DNA of 64,000 bases, taken from NCBI GenBank assembly GCA_963846315.1, contig CAWJVM010000010.1:10515-74514 (forward strand), given 5' to 3'. The DNA is from RPQJ01 sp963846315 (GTDB lineage Bacteria > Pseudomonadota > Gammaproteobacteria > Steroidobacterales > Steroidobacteraceae). Made by a program: the position numbers and the translations under genes. Positions 26,276-37,213 of this stretch are shown here, in pieces (within the stretch, counting starts at the first letter, position 1; the number at the start of each line of letters is the position of its first letter). Below the pieces are notes generated by a model. That model was not told where the DNA came from and ran no database searches. It saw only the letters and a program-made list of their open reading frames with translations.

Positions 26276-27496
26276 TCACCAACGATACAGCGGTGCGAAG
26301 TAACCCGCCGGAAACTCGCGTGGACCCGGCGGCAGCTCAACGAAGCCATCGGTGCCGAGCAAGGAAATGAAATCGCCCGAGCCCCGCGTGGGTCGCGGCA
26401 TCGCAACCAGGCCCATGGTCGGGCTGTGTTCCAGCCCGATCGGCAGGAAACAGGCGACGGCCGGCTTGACCTTGAATGCCGAGCCGAGCGCGACGTGCTC
26501 CGCAGCGCGTGCCGGGGCGCCGGCCATCGTGGCGAGCGCAGGCACGACGTAGCGCAACAGGCAGACCAGCGCCGACACCGGGTTGCCGGGCAACCCGAAC
26601 ACGGTCTGGCCGGTCGGGCCGATGCCGAACCAGATCGGCTTGCCCGGACGCTGTGCGACCTTGTGAAACACTTCCTGCACGCCGAGTTGCCGCAGCACGC
26701 TCGGCACGTGGTCGTAACGACCCATCGACACACCTCCCGTCAGCACGATCACGTCGTGCGTGGCGAGATGCGCGGCCAGTCGTTCGGCGAGCACGGCATG
26801 GTCGTCGGGCAAATGGTCCTCGGCGACTCGCTGGTGTCCGCGCAGGTTCAGTGCGCCGCGCAGGGCATAACTGTTCGACCGGCGAACCTGCCAGGCTGCG
26901 ATCGGTTGGTCGGGCGCGACGAGTTCGTCGCCGGTGGCTGCGATGAGGATGCGGGGCTCGATACGCACATCGGCCCGGGGCAGCCCGGCGGATGCAAGCA
27001 CCGCGAGTTCAGGCGCGCCGAGACCGGTGCCGGGCGCGAGCAGCAGGTCGCCTTCGCGCGCATCCAGTCCACGCGTGTGGACGTTCAGAAAGGGTTCGAC
27101 GGCAACGTCATGGTCGACGGCGGCAAAGCCGTCGTCGATACGCAGCCGCTCGACGGGCACGACGCAGTCGCAACCCTGCGGCAGCACGGCGCCGGTCATG
27201 ACTTCGAGACATTCGGCGGGATCAGTCAGGGGCAACGGGGGTTGACCGGCGGCCTGGGTGCCGGCGATGCGAAACCGGCGCTGACCCTGGCGCCATGCCT
27301 GCGACGCAAAGGCGATGCCGTCCATCGTGACCCGGTCGAATGGCGGCTGATCGCGCTCCGAGCGCACCGACTGCGCCAGGACCGCGCCCGCCAGGGACTC
27401 CAGCGGACGCGATTCGACGGGCAACGGGCGCACGCGTTCGCGCACGAGCGCCTCCGCTGCGGCCGGGGTCGGCATTGCCGACGCCACCGCGGTCAT
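26276..27496 (-). CDS. moeA: Molybdopterin molybdotransferase
   Basis: 406-residue MoeA, inserting molybdate into adenylylated molybdopterin. Seen are the PPFDRVTMDGIAF motif (about 52-64), EVMTGAVLPQGCDCVVPVE (about 100-118), TGDELVAP (about 189-196), the GGVSMGRYDHV block (about 256-266) and VFGLPGNPVSALVCLLRYV (about 300-318). ATG at 27496 starts the family N-terminus; an in-frame ATG at 27625 would run into the upstream small gene. It is second in the operon, 31 bases after the small secreted protein gene. Confidence 0.94.
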   Translation of the reverse strand: MTAVASAMPTPAAAEALVRERVRPLPVESRPLESLAGAVLAQSVRSERDQPPFDRVTMDGIAFASQAWRQGQRRFRIAGTQAAGQPPLPLTDPAECLEVMTGAVLPQGCDCVVPVERLRIDDGFAAVDHDVAVEPFLNVHTRGLDAREGDLLLAPGTGLGAPELAVLASAGLPRADVRIEPRILIAATGDELVAPDQPIAAWQVRRSNSYALRGALNLRGHQRVAEDHLPDDHAVLAERLAAHLATHDVIVLTGGVSMGRYDHVPSVLRQLGVQEVFHKVAQRPGKPIWFGIGPTGQTVFGLPGNPVSALVCLLRYVVPALATMAGAPARAAEHVALGSAFKVKPAVACFLPIGLEHSPTMGLVAMPRPTRGSGDFISLLGTDGFVELPPGPREFPAGYFAPLYRW

Positions 27497-27527
27497 GCGG
27501 AAAGTGCGCCCGGGCGAACGCGGGCAC

Positions 27528-27911
27528 TCACTTGGCGGCCTTCTCCGAGTACGCCTTTTTCTCGACGTTCCAGCGGTCGACCAACGCCTGCAGTTCGTCC
27601 AGTGCCGAATTGTGCTTCTTGGCATGGATCGACTCGACGGCCGCTTTTTTCTCGACCAGTTTCGGGTCGGCCGGATCCAGGGCAGCCAGTTGCTCGGACT
27701 GGTCCTGATCCAGGCACGGCAGGTAGGTTTCCTGCACGTTTTTCGCGTAGTCCTTCACCAGGGACTGCGCCGCCAGCATCTCCTCCTTGGTCGCGGAAGC
27801 GCCATTCGGCAACGACTGCGGAGCCTGGGGATAGACGCAAGTGGCGGCCTCGGCAGCGGCGCTCAACGCCAGCAGGACCGGGGCGAGGGCAAGGGCGGTC
27901 AGCATCTTCAT
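27528..27911 (-). CDS. Small secreted protein of unknown function at the head of the Moco operon
   Basis: 127-residue protein with a clear signal peptide (MKMLTALALAPVLLALSAAAEA, about 1-22, cut before ATC). The mature part has two Cys (in ATCVYP and YLPCLDQ) that could form a disulfide, and is then charged and helical (KLVEKKAAVESIHAKKHNSA). I do not recognise a family with assigned function. It precedes moeA by 31 bases on the same strand, so it may be co-transcribed, but a link to Moco is not evident. Confidence 0.7.
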   Translation of the reverse strand: MKMLTALALAPVLLALSAAAEAATCVYPQAPQSLPNGASATKEEMLAAQSLVKDYAKNVQETYLPCLDQDQSEQLAALDPADPKLVEKKAAVESIHAKKHNSALDELQALVDRWNVEKKAYSEKAAK

Positions 27912-28107
27912 GTCGTTGGAACCTCGATAGTGCCAGTGGGCGCGCAGCCTGCCATCGTGGCCGGCGAATCGCGGACGGGCACTATACCGCAGCCTTCAGT
28001 CGGTCCGGACCGGAGCGGGCCATACCAGGGACCCGACCGCCTGGGTTGGCAGCCCGTCCCGGGTTCGTGTCCAATGCCGGCTCCGCCCGCTCCGATCCTC
28101 GACTGGA

Positions 28108-29658
<1,551 letters not shown>

Positions 29659-29682
29659 CGGTAAACTTCGCCTACCTTACGC

Positions 29683-29759
29683 GCGGCCGTAGCTCAGCTG
29701 GATAGAGCATCAGGCTTCGAACCTGAGGGTCGGGGGTTCGAATCCCTCCGGCCGCGCCA
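29683..29759 (+). tRNA. tRNA-Arg(TCG)
   Basis: 77-base cloverleaf with CCA encoded. The acceptor stem GCGGCCG pairs with CGGCCGC, the D-arm contains AGCTCAGCTGGATAGAGC, the anticodon stem TCAGG/CCTGA encloses the loop CTTCGAA with anticodon TCG, and the T-loop is TTCGAAT. It decodes CGA. Confidence 0.96.
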
Positions 29760-29830
29760 ATTTATCCACCCGGGAACCAACCTTCAGGCCGGCGGGGCTC
29801 AGACCCGCGTCGTGCCGTTGAGAGCGCACG

Positions 29831-31933
29831 ATGCACAAACCCTATTCGCGATCATTGCTCCTGCGGGCCGCCATCGCCCTGCAGCTCATTCCTGCGCTCG
29901 CCGTCGCTGACGAGGCGGGCACCGGTGCCCCGGGTGCCGGGCTCGAAGTCATCACGGTCACTGCGCAGAAGGTCAACGAAGACCTGCAGAAGACCGCCGC
30001 CGCCATCACGGCGATATCGGGCGACGTCCTGGTCAGCGCCGGTGTCTACGACATCCGCGGCGTGCAGAACCTGATGCCGCTGGTCCGGTTCCAGGCCGAG
30101 AACGCCTCGACCGAGCTCTACATCCGCGGCGTCGGTTCGACACTCGACCTGCCCAACATCGAGCCACCCAACGCATTCAATTTCAACGGCGTCTATATCC
30201 CGCGCGAAGGCACCAGCGTTGGCCTGTTCGATATCGCCTCCATCGAGCTGCTGCCGGGGCCGCAGGGAACGCTGTATGGACGCGCGGCACTCGGCGGTGC
30301 GATCAACGTCGAGTTCAACCGACCCACGCCGGAGCTCGAGACGAGCGGCGTGCTCGAGGTGGGCGACTATTCGCTGCTCCATGGCACGATCGTGCAGAAC
30401 CTGCCGGTGTCGGAACAACTCGCCCTGCGCGGCGCTTTCGACTACATCGAACGCGACGGCTACCTGGCGACAGGCGCGGATTCCCAGCAGGACTACGCCG
30501 GCCGGCTCTCGGCGCTTTATTCGCCCAACGACGACCTCGACGTCCACGTCTGGCTGCACGGTGCGAAGAAGGACGGCAAGTCGCCCAACCTCGTGCGCCG
30601 CGGCTTCAACGACGGCACGTTCGACGGCAATCCCAATGCGTTCAACACCAGCGACCCCTGGGACGACCGCATCGATCCGGGTGCACCGACGGCGTCGCCG
30701 CAGGATTTCGAGAACATGGTGCTTGGCGCGCAGGTCGACTGGGACCTGGGCGATGCCAAGCTCACGTACATCCCCGGGTACTTCTACCTCGACTGGACCG
30801 CGGACTACTGGCTCGAGAACATTCCGGCGCTGCTGACGGCGCATTACAACCAGGTCACCAACGAGTTGCGCCTTGCGAGCGACACGGATTCGCCGCTGCA
30901 GTGGCTCGGCGGCCTGTATGCGTACCAGGTGACGAACTCCGGTGATTTCATCGTCGGCGGCTTTCCTCTCTCGCAGATTTCGCGCAACCGGCTGGAAGGC
31001 TATGCAGCCTTTGGCGAGGCGACGTATGCGCTGACCGAAGCCGTGCGCGTCACGGCGGGCGGCCGGTTCAGCTGGGACCAGCGCGAAGGTCAAGGCCAGA
31101 CGGCGTTCGGCGAGCCGTTCTCGGCCGACGAGGATTACGACAACGTCGACTGGAAGCTGGGCGTGGAAGTGGACATTGGCATGGACGCGATGGCGTACGC
31201 GACGATCCAGACCGGTTACCAGCCGGGTACGTACAACGCCTTTCCGGCCACGGACGAGCTGTCGAACCTGGTGCAGTCGGCAACGATGACGGCGTACACG
31301 ACCGGCATCAAGAGTCGTTTCCTCGACGATCGCCTGCAGGTCAACAACGAGCTTTTCTACTACGACTACGAAAACCTGCTGGTGCAGTCGTTCAACCTGA
31401 ACACCGCGCTGCTGACGACCTTCAACGCCGCCCAGACCACGATCTGGGGCAACCAGCTCGACGTGCTGTTCGCGCCGACCGGTCGCGACCGGCTGAACCT
31501 GTCGGTGGGCTACCTCAATGCCGAGTACGACGATTTCATCGTCCCTGACGAAGTGAACATGGGGATCCCGAACCGCGATTTCGGCGGCTACCCGCTGCAG
31601 AACGCGCCGGAGTGGACGGTGTCTGCCGGTTATCAGCACGAATTCCCGATCGGCCCGGGCCGGCTGCTCGCGCGGCTCGAGACGCGCTACGAGGACTCGT
31701 TCTGGGGCACGTTCGCGCAGTTCCGCGGCACCGAGCAGCAGGACTACTTCAAGACCGATGCCTCGGTCACGTACTACGCGCCCGACGATCGCTGGAGCCT
31801 CGGGCTCTGGGTCAAGAACATCGAAAACGAAGCAGTGCTCGCGGCAGCGACGACCGGCCAGTTCGGGCCGTACGCCGACGTCTTCATCGAGCCACCGCGG
31901 ACGTTCGGCGCACGGTTCACGTTCAAGCTCTGA
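29831..31933 (+). CDS. TonB-dependent outer-membrane receptor
   Basis: 700-residue receptor for active uptake across the outer membrane. A signal peptide (about 1-26) is followed by a TonB box-like LEVITVTAQK (about 38-47). The plug domain has LYIRGVGSTLDLPNIEPP (about 96-113) and VELLPGPQGTLYGR-type ending (ELLPGPQGTLYGRAALGG, about 138-155). A 22-strand barrel then runs to the terminal FTFKL with a final hydrophobic residue typical of outer-membrane proteins. The sequence resembles the large iron-complex/uncharacterised TonB receptor group; no substrate can be assigned. Its last 11 bases overlap a convergent membrane-protein gene. Confidence 0.92.
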   Translation: MHKPYSRSLLLRAAIALQLIPALAVADEAGTGAPGAGLEVITVTAQKVNEDLQKTAAAITAISGDVLVSAGVYDIRGVQNLMPLVRFQAENASTELYIRGVGSTLDLPNIEPPNAFNFNGVYIPREGTSVGLFDIASIELLPGPQGTLYGRAALGGAINVEFNRPTPELETSGVLEVGDYSLLHGTIVQNLPVSEQLALRGAFDYIERDGYLATGADSQQDYAGRLSALYSPNDDLDVHVWLHGAKKDGKSPNLVRRGFNDGTFDGNPNAFNTSDPWDDRIDPGAPTASPQDFENMVLGAQVDWDLGDAKLTYIPGYFYLDWTADYWLENIPALLTAHYNQVTNELRLASDTDSPLQWLGGLYAYQVTNSGDFIVGGFPLSQISRNRLEGYAAFGEATYALTEAVRVTAGGRFSWDQREGQGQTAFGEPFSADEDYDNVDWKLGVEVDIGMDAMAYATIQTGYQPGTYNAFPATDELSNLVQSATMTAYTTGIKSRFLDDRLQVNNELFYYDYENLLVQSFNLNTALLTTFNAAQTTIWGNQLDVLFAPTGRDRLNLSVGYLNAEYDDFIVPDEVNMGIPNRDFGGYPLQNAPEWTVSAGYQHEFPIGPGRLLARLETRYEDSFWGTFAQFRGTEQQDYFKTDASVTYYAPDDRWSLGLWVKNIENEAVLAAATTGQFGPYADVFIEPPRTFGARFTFKL

Positions 31934-32315
31934 GCGTCGGCTCCCTGTCCCGCCGCAGCTTCGCACCTGCGACGGTCAGCAACACGAGCGATGGCAGGAA
32001 CACCAGGTGATACCAGGCGGGGAACCTGGTCCAGAGCGAAACGTGCACCGGCACGAAAAGCACCAGCAGCACGCCTGCCAGGGCTCTGGTGCTGACGTAG
32101 TTCGATCCGGAAACCCAGGCTGCGACGAAACCGGCAGCCAGCGACGCCGCCGCGCCCAGCGCAAGGCGCGCCAGCAGCATTGGTTGCGTGAACGCCATCG
32201 TCGCTTCGACGTCCGTGTAGCCCGCGAGCCCGGCGCGCAGCAACCGGTTGCCGATCGACGCGACGACGATCCACGCCACGAGGCCGGCCACCACGCTCAA
32301 GACGATTCTTTTCAT
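31923..32315 (-). CDS. Small integral membrane protein, unknown function
   Basis: 130-residue protein with four predicted membrane helices (about 5-24, 46-68, 78-95 and 102-118) and a basic tail (AKLRRDREP). The first helix follows MKRI and could act as an uncleaved signal anchor. I recognise no functional motif. It is convergent with the TonB receptor and overlaps the end of a degenerate VOC-like fragment upstream. Confidence 0.65.
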   Translation of the reverse strand: MKRIVLSVVAGLVAWIVVASIGNRLLRAGLAGYTDVEATMAFTQPMLLARLALGAAASLAAGFVAAWVSGSNYVSTRALAGVLLVLFVPVHVSLWTRFPAWYHLVFLPSLVLLTVAGAKLRRDREPTLRA

Positions 32316-32473
32316 GTGTCCCTCGATCGTTGATGGCAGGGCACGCAGCCTTGAAACCGCTGGCGGTGCTGGTCGATCAGGATGGGATTGCCGTCCGGGT
32401 CAATGACGATCAGGCTGGCCGGGCCCCGGGTCGCGATTGCATGGCAGCCTGTCCTCCGCGTGAGGTGAATAAC
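32312..32473 (-). pseudogene. C-terminal remnant of a VOC (glyoxalase/bleomycin-resistance) family gene
   Basis: An open stretch of 53 codons between an in-frame TAG and a TGA has no start codon, yet contains ASLIVIDPDGNPILIDQH. This is the typical last strand pair of VOC-superfamily proteins (xxIxDPDGNxIxxxQ). The rest of a VOC protein is absent upstream, where a terminator and a TonB receptor gene follow. It looks like a decayed gene end; the match is by eye only. Confidence 0.45.
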
Positions 32474-32532
32474 CTAGCACAGCCCGCGCTCACCCATGCG
32501 CGCGCTCATTTACGCCGCAACTCGGCGAAGAA

Positions 32533-32568
32533 CCAAAAGAAAGGGCGGATCGTTGCCGACCCGCCCTT
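32533..32568 (-). terminator. Intrinsic terminator of the receptor/sulfotransferase operon
   Basis: An eight-base-pair stem AAGGGCGG/CCGCCCTT with a 12-base loop (32541-32568) is followed on the minus strand by TTTCTTTTGG. It lies about 29 bases after the TonB receptor stop. Confidence 0.75.
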
Positions 32569-32596
32569 GCTCAGCGCCGGCCTGGCGCGGTAATCG

Positions 32597-35020
32597 CTAG
32601 AACTCCTGCGAGAACCTGATCCCGAACGTGCGTGGACGCTGCGGCACGACGTACACCTCGCTGCCGCACACCGACTCCGCGCACTGCGCGGAGCGCGACA
32701 CCTGGGCCAGTTCGTCGAACACGTTCGCCACGAACAACTCGACGTTCCAGCCGTCCTTGCCGAAGCCCGCCGCCAGGTCGGCCACGGTGTAGGCCGGCAT
32801 CTCGCCAAGGATCGCGTTCTCGGCGTCACGCAGGTCCGTCCGACGTTCGTCGGCATACACCACGACGCCTTGCACGTAGCTGTCGAACGTCGCAACCGGG
32901 AACTTGTAGCGAACTGTCGCGTTCGCTTTCAGGTCCGGCGTCACCGGCAGCTTCGTGCCTTTCCTGGCTTCCGGGTCCGCGGTCGTCGGGTTGCCTTCTT
33001 CGTCGACGCTGGGGCAGTCCGAACGCGTCTCGGGTTTGCCGTTCTCCCTGGCGAAGCCGCAGTAATTCTCCGTCAGCTCCGAGTCGAGGTAGGCGAAACC
33101 GGCCGAGATGCCGAGCTGGTCGGTGACTGCCCAGCTCACGTCCATCTCGATGCCGTCGATCTGCGCCGAGCCGGCGTTGTTGATCTCGGTGAGACCCTGC
33201 GCGCCGAGCAGCGAGAACTGGAAGTCGTCCCACGTCTGGCTGAAGACCGCGCCGTTGACGCGCAGCCGGTTGTCGAACCACGTGGTCTTCCAGCCGAGCT
33301 CGTAGTTCGTCAGCCAGTCGGACTCGTACGGGGGCAACGTGCCGCGGCGGTTGATGCCGCCCGGGCGGAAGCCTTCCGAGTAGGTGGCATAGACCAGCGC
33401 TTCGTCGGTGAACTTGTACGTGAGGTTCACGCGCGGGGTGACGCCGTCCTCCTTCGTGGTCTTGTCGAAGACCTTGCAAGGCGCGCCATTGAACGTGTTC
33501 GGTGTCTCCGGCAGCGAATTGCAGTAGCCCTCGCCGTAGGTCGGGTTGGGGTTGTAGCCGTCGTTGAAGCCGAAAAAGCCTTTCAGCGAGTTGTCGGATT
33601 CGAAATACCGCAGTCCCACCGTACCGGTCAGTTGCTCGGTGAAGTCGAAGCTGAACTCGCCGAACGCCGCAAAGTCCTTGTCGACGCGCAGTTGCTTGGT
33701 GAGCCAGAGGGTGTCCTCCCAGCCGGTCACGCTGAGCTGCGAGCCGAGTCCGTCGATCTTGTAGCGTTGCTGGATGTCGTGCTCCTGGCGCTGCAGGAAG
33801 AGGCCCGCGACGAAGCGATAGCGGTTGCTCGGGTCGGACGTCACGCGCAGTTCGTGCGTGTAGCGGTTGTAACGGTCCTTGCCCTGGATGTACTGCGACG
33901 GGTCGATCGGCGTCCCTTCGTCGTCGGTCCAGTACGCGCCGTAGCCGTACAGGGTGTCGTACCAGTATGAATAATCGGAATAGTCCGACTCGGTGTCGAC
34001 GTCGCGCTTCAGGTAGGAACCGGCGTAGATCAGGTCGAGGTTCGCGACCTTGCCTTCAACGGTGAGTGCGGCCTGCGTCCAGCGGTCATCCGACGTTTCC
34101 GGATAGCCGTGCGCAAGCTGCAACTTGCCGACGGTCGTGTCGTACGCCCAGTTGCCATGGGCCTCCTGCTTCTGGGCCATCAGCTGCGGCGTGATGGTCC
34201 AGGTGTCGTTGAGATCGAGACGCAGCGCTGCACGAGCGCCGGTGGTGTCGGCATCGTTGTAGTTGTCTTCGACGAAGCGCGCGTTGTTGACCGTAATCTC
34301 TGACGTGGGGAACGTGCGCTCGCGATACACGTTGTCGATGTAACCGGCATCGTGCCGATGCCAGCCAACCAGGCGCACCGCGCTGCGGTCGTTGATCGGC
34401 AGGTTGACCATGCCTTCCGCCAGGTAACCCAGGTCGCCGCCGTCGACCGAATTCACCTCGAGACCGTAACTCGCGTCGAAGGCCGCCGAATCCGGCCGGT
34501 TGGTGATGATACGCAACGTGCCGGCCTGCGAACTGGCGCCGTACAGGGTGCCCTGCGGGCCCGCGAGTGCCTCGACGCGCTGGATGTCGTACAGGTGGAC
34601 GTCGAGCGCGCCCTGGATGGTGGTGATCGGTTGTTCGTCGAGGTAGATACCGACGCTCGGCAGCGAACCGGAATGGTTGCCGTCGCCGCCGCTCGCCACG
34701 CCGCGCATGTACACCTGGGCGAAGCCCGGGCCGGCCGTCTGGTAGGAGACGCTCGGCAGGAACCGGACGTAGTCGTCGAACCTCTGCACGTTCAGCTCCT
34801 GCAGCCGCTGCGTGCTGAAGGCCTGGATGCTGATCGGCACGGACTGCAGGTCTTCCGAGCGCTTCTGCGCGGTGACGACGATCTCCTCCAGGCCACCGGA
34901 TGTGTTCTGCGCATAGGCGGACATGCCCGCGAGCAGTGTCGGCACGCTGGCTGCCAAGACACGCATCGGAGTCGGTCGGCCATGCAGGCGCTGCAGTTTC
35001 CGCTTTCGGCTACGGGTCAT
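32597..35020 (-). CDS. TonB-dependent outer-membrane receptor paired with a sulfotransferase
   Basis: 807-residue receptor with a signal peptide ending near AYAQNT (about 38), a TonB box LEEIVVTAQKRSEDLQSVP (about 44-62), a plug with VYMRGVASGGDGNHSGSLPS and VEALAGPQGTLYGASSQAG (about 150-168), and a barrel ending FGIRFSQEF with a terminal Phe. Two Cys pairs occur in extracellular-loop-like regions (about 505-520 and 675-690). A second Met at position 19 is an alternative start. Translation begins 58 bases downstream of the TPR-sulfotransferase gene, so both are probably one transcript. The ligand is unknown. Confidence 0.92.
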   Translation of the reverse strand: MTRSRKRKLQRLHGRPTPMRVLAASVPTLLAGMSAYAQNTSGGLEEIVVTAQKRSEDLQSVPISIQAFSTQRLQELNVQRFDDYVRFLPSVSYQTAGPGFAQVYMRGVASGGDGNHSGSLPSVGIYLDEQPITTIQGALDVHLYDIQRVEALAGPQGTLYGASSQAGTLRIITNRPDSAAFDASYGLEVNSVDGGDLGYLAEGMVNLPINDRSAVRLVGWHRHDAGYIDNVYRERTFPTSEITVNNARFVEDNYNDADTTGARAALRLDLNDTWTITPQLMAQKQEAHGNWAYDTTVGKLQLAHGYPETSDDRWTQAALTVEGKVANLDLIYAGSYLKRDVDTESDYSDYSYWYDTLYGYGAYWTDDEGTPIDPSQYIQGKDRYNRYTHELRVTSDPSNRYRFVAGLFLQRQEHDIQQRYKIDGLGSQLSVTGWEDTLWLTKQLRVDKDFAAFGEFSFDFTEQLTGTVGLRYFESDNSLKGFFGFNDGYNPNPTYGEGYCNSLPETPNTFNGAPCKVFDKTTKEDGVTPRVNLTYKFTDEALVYATYSEGFRPGGINRRGTLPPYESDWLTNYELGWKTTWFDNRLRVNGAVFSQTWDDFQFSLLGAQGLTEINNAGSAQIDGIEMDVSWAVTDQLGISAGFAYLDSELTENYCGFARENGKPETRSDCPSVDEEGNPTTADPEARKGTKLPVTPDLKANATVRYKFPVATFDSYVQGVVVYADERRTDLRDAENAILGEMPAYTVADLAAGFGKDGWNVELFVANVFDELAQVSRSAQCAESVCGSEVYVVPQRPRTFGIRFSQEF

Positions 35021-35078
35021 TTTGGTTCGGACTCCCTCAGTGATGCACCCGTGGACGGGCGCGTGAATACGTTCATTG

Positions 35079-37100
35079 TCATTGCAGCGGCGGTGCTGCG
35101 GGATAAGCGTCGAGCGTCGGGCCGAGCGCTGCCTTCAGCGGATCGAGCCAGGGTTCGTAGTGGCGCCAGTGGTCCACGGCGTCGCGGAAGATCGGCTGGC
35201 GCACCTGTTCGGAGCTCGCCGTCCGCACCGCGCGGTCGTTCTCGTAGAACCGCAGGCAGGCGTCCTCGAACGGCAAGCCACAGTAGGCGAGCAGTCGGCG
35301 CACTTCGTTCTCGGTGTCGTCGACCATGCGCTCGTAGATCACGCGATGGACGCGACCGGGCAGCACGGCATCGTAGTGCGCCATCAGCGTGACGTAATCG
35401 GCGTAGTAGCGGCCGATGTCAGCGAGCGAATAGCTGAAGTTCTGGCCCCGGGCGAAGTGCTGCTTGAAGCCGGAGAAGCAGCAGCTCAGCGGATGGCGGC
35501 GCGTGTCGATGATTTTGGCATTCGGCAGCATCAGGTGAATGAGCCCGACGTGCGCCCAGTTGTTCGGCAGCTTGTCGATGAAATAGGGCGCGTCGGTCTT
35601 GCGCTGCACGCGTGTCTGCTGCAGGTAGCGCTCGCCGAGTTCGCGCAACGCGTCGGGGTCCAGCGATTCGAGCACCTCGGGGTACTTCGAGACTTCCGAG
35701 CGCCGGTGGCGGCCGCTCAGTTCCTTGACGATGCCAACGACATCTGGCAGCTCCATCGTGCCTTCGATCGCGGAATGGCTCGACAGGATCTGCTCGACCA
35801 GCGTCGACCCCGAGCGCGGCAATCCCACGACGAAGATGGGGTCGGGCGCAGTGCTTCCCATGCCGCGGCGAGCCGCGAAGAAGTCGGGCGTGAACAGTGC
35901 GCGTGATCGGCGAACGTTCTCGGTGACCGTGTCGCTGTCGTATGGCACCACTTCCTTGCGCAGGCGATTGCCGGCCGCGTAGTGGTCAAACGAGTCCGCG
36001 TAGTCCTGCGCGTCTTCAGCGGCCTTGCCGAGCGAGAAATGGAAGTGGAAGCGATCTTCCTGTGTCAGGTCGCTGCGCTCGAGCTGTGCCCGCATTGCCG
36101 CGACGTCCGCCCCGCTGAAGCGGAAGGTCTTCAGGTTGGCGAGGCTCCAGTACGCCTCGCCGAGGCCTGGCTCCAGTTCGATGGACTGGCGATACGCGGC
36201 GATTGAATCCTCCTGTCGCCCTGCCGTCTTCAGGGCATGGCCATGGCTGAGCCAGACCTTGGCCTGCCGCGGGTATTCACGCAGCAGTTGCTCGTACAGG
36301 CGGATTGCCTCGTCGTACTCACCGACGCGCGCGAGCACGGCCGCCTTCAGGTTGCGGAAGCTCGGGCTGCGCGGCTCGGCCGCGAGCAGTTCGCTGATCT
36401 GCACCAGGGCTTCGACCGGCTTGTTGTTCCGGTGCAGTACGATGGCGTAGTTGTGCCGCGCGGCGCTGAAGCTGGGCGCCAGTTCCAGGCAACGCGTGAG
36501 CAGGTTCTCGGCATCCGCATATCGACCGATGCGCGAGGCGATCTCTGCCAGCATGCGGATCGCAGCGACGTCGGTGGGAAACTGCTGCAAATGCTTGCGC
36601 AACAGCGGCTCGGCGACGGCGATACGGCCTTCGGCCAGGGCCAGGGCCGGCTCGAGCAGGCGCGGATCGCGCGTCGAGTTGCGGACGTGGTTGGCGTAGG
36701 CCTGGTCGGCAGCGTCGGTGTCGCCCATGCCGAACAAGTGATCGCCGAGTGCACGCCAGGCGTCGGCCATGCCCGGCTGCAGGCGAACAGCCGTGCGCAG
36801 GGCCGCGACGGCTTCGTCGCCGCGTCCGGCATCGCCCAGCGCCAGCCCGAGTTCCCGCTGCGCTGCGGCCCAACGGGGTTGCGAGGCGGCCAGTGGCTCG
36901 AGGATCTGCACGGCGTCGGCGGCAGCGCCGGTACGGCGGCAAGCCATGCCCAGCAATAGCGTCGCGGCAGGGTGGTTCGGAACCGCGCCCAGGATTTCGC
37001 GCGCCTGCTCGGCGGCCAGTCGCGGCTCGGCCACGAGCAGCTTTTCGGCGTGGGCAAGTGCCACGTCCAGGGTCCCCACGGGTTCCGGGCCGCTCGTCAT
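35079..37100 (-). CDS. TPR-repeat sulfotransferase
   Basis: 673-residue protein with roughly ten tetratricopeptide-like repeats in residues 10-370 (for example AVRLQPGMADAWRALGDHLF and SIELEPGLGEAYWSLANLK). A C-terminal sulfotransferase domain from about 420 follows. The PAPS 5'-phosphosulfate loop is FVVGLPRSGSTLVEQIL (about 420-436), the 3'-phosphate region is around IIDTRRHPLSCCFSGFKQHF (about 535), and FIDKLPNNWAHVGLI precedes it. The acceptor is unknown; TPR-linked bacterial members are often encoded with TonB receptors, as here. It has no signal peptide and should act in the cytoplasm. Confidence 0.88.
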   Translation of the reverse strand: MTSGPEPVGTLDVALAHAEKLLVAEPRLAAEQAREILGAVPNHPAATLLLGMACRRTGAAADAVQILEPLAASQPRWAAAQRELGLALGDAGRGDEAVAALRTAVRLQPGMADAWRALGDHLFGMGDTDAADQAYANHVRNSTRDPRLLEPALALAEGRIAVAEPLLRKHLQQFPTDVAAIRMLAEIASRIGRYADAENLLTRCLELAPSFSAARHNYAIVLHRNNKPVEALVQISELLAAEPRSPSFRNLKAAVLARVGEYDEAIRLYEQLLREYPRQAKVWLSHGHALKTAGRQEDSIAAYRQSIELEPGLGEAYWSLANLKTFRFSGADVAAMRAQLERSDLTQEDRFHFHFSLGKAAEDAQDYADSFDHYAAGNRLRKEVVPYDSDTVTENVRRSRALFTPDFFAARRGMGSTAPDPIFVVGLPRSGSTLVEQILSSHSAIEGTMELPDVVGIVKELSGRHRRSEVSKYPEVLESLDPDALRELGERYLQQTRVQRKTDAPYFIDKLPNNWAHVGLIHLMLPNAKIIDTRRHPLSCCFSGFKQHFARGQNFSYSLADIGRYYADYVTLMAHYDAVLPGRVHRVIYERMVDDTENEVRRLLAYCGLPFEDACLRFYENDRAVRTASSEQVRQPIFRDAVDHWRHYEPWLDPLKAALGPTLDAYPAAPPLQ

Positions 37101-37213
37101 CCAATCCCCCCGTGTTTTGACACCACTGCGGGCGAATGAAAGACTGCCGCGCCCGCAAAGTCAAACGCCGCGTGGCGTTTCGTGGCCACCTGTTGTTTGG
37201 AGACGACGAACGG

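Noticed and set aside
29683..29759. tRNA-Arg as an integration site for a mobile island
   Set aside because: No integrase gene, no duplicated tRNA 3' end and no change in gene style nearby.
29852..31966. 704-codon minus-strand open frame
   Set aside because: Antisense shadow of the TonB receptor gene, with no signal peptide or domain.
32330..32593. 87-codon plus-strand open frame
   Set aside because: It covers the reverse strand of the VOC-like remnant and the terminator hairpin; no ribosome site or protein features.
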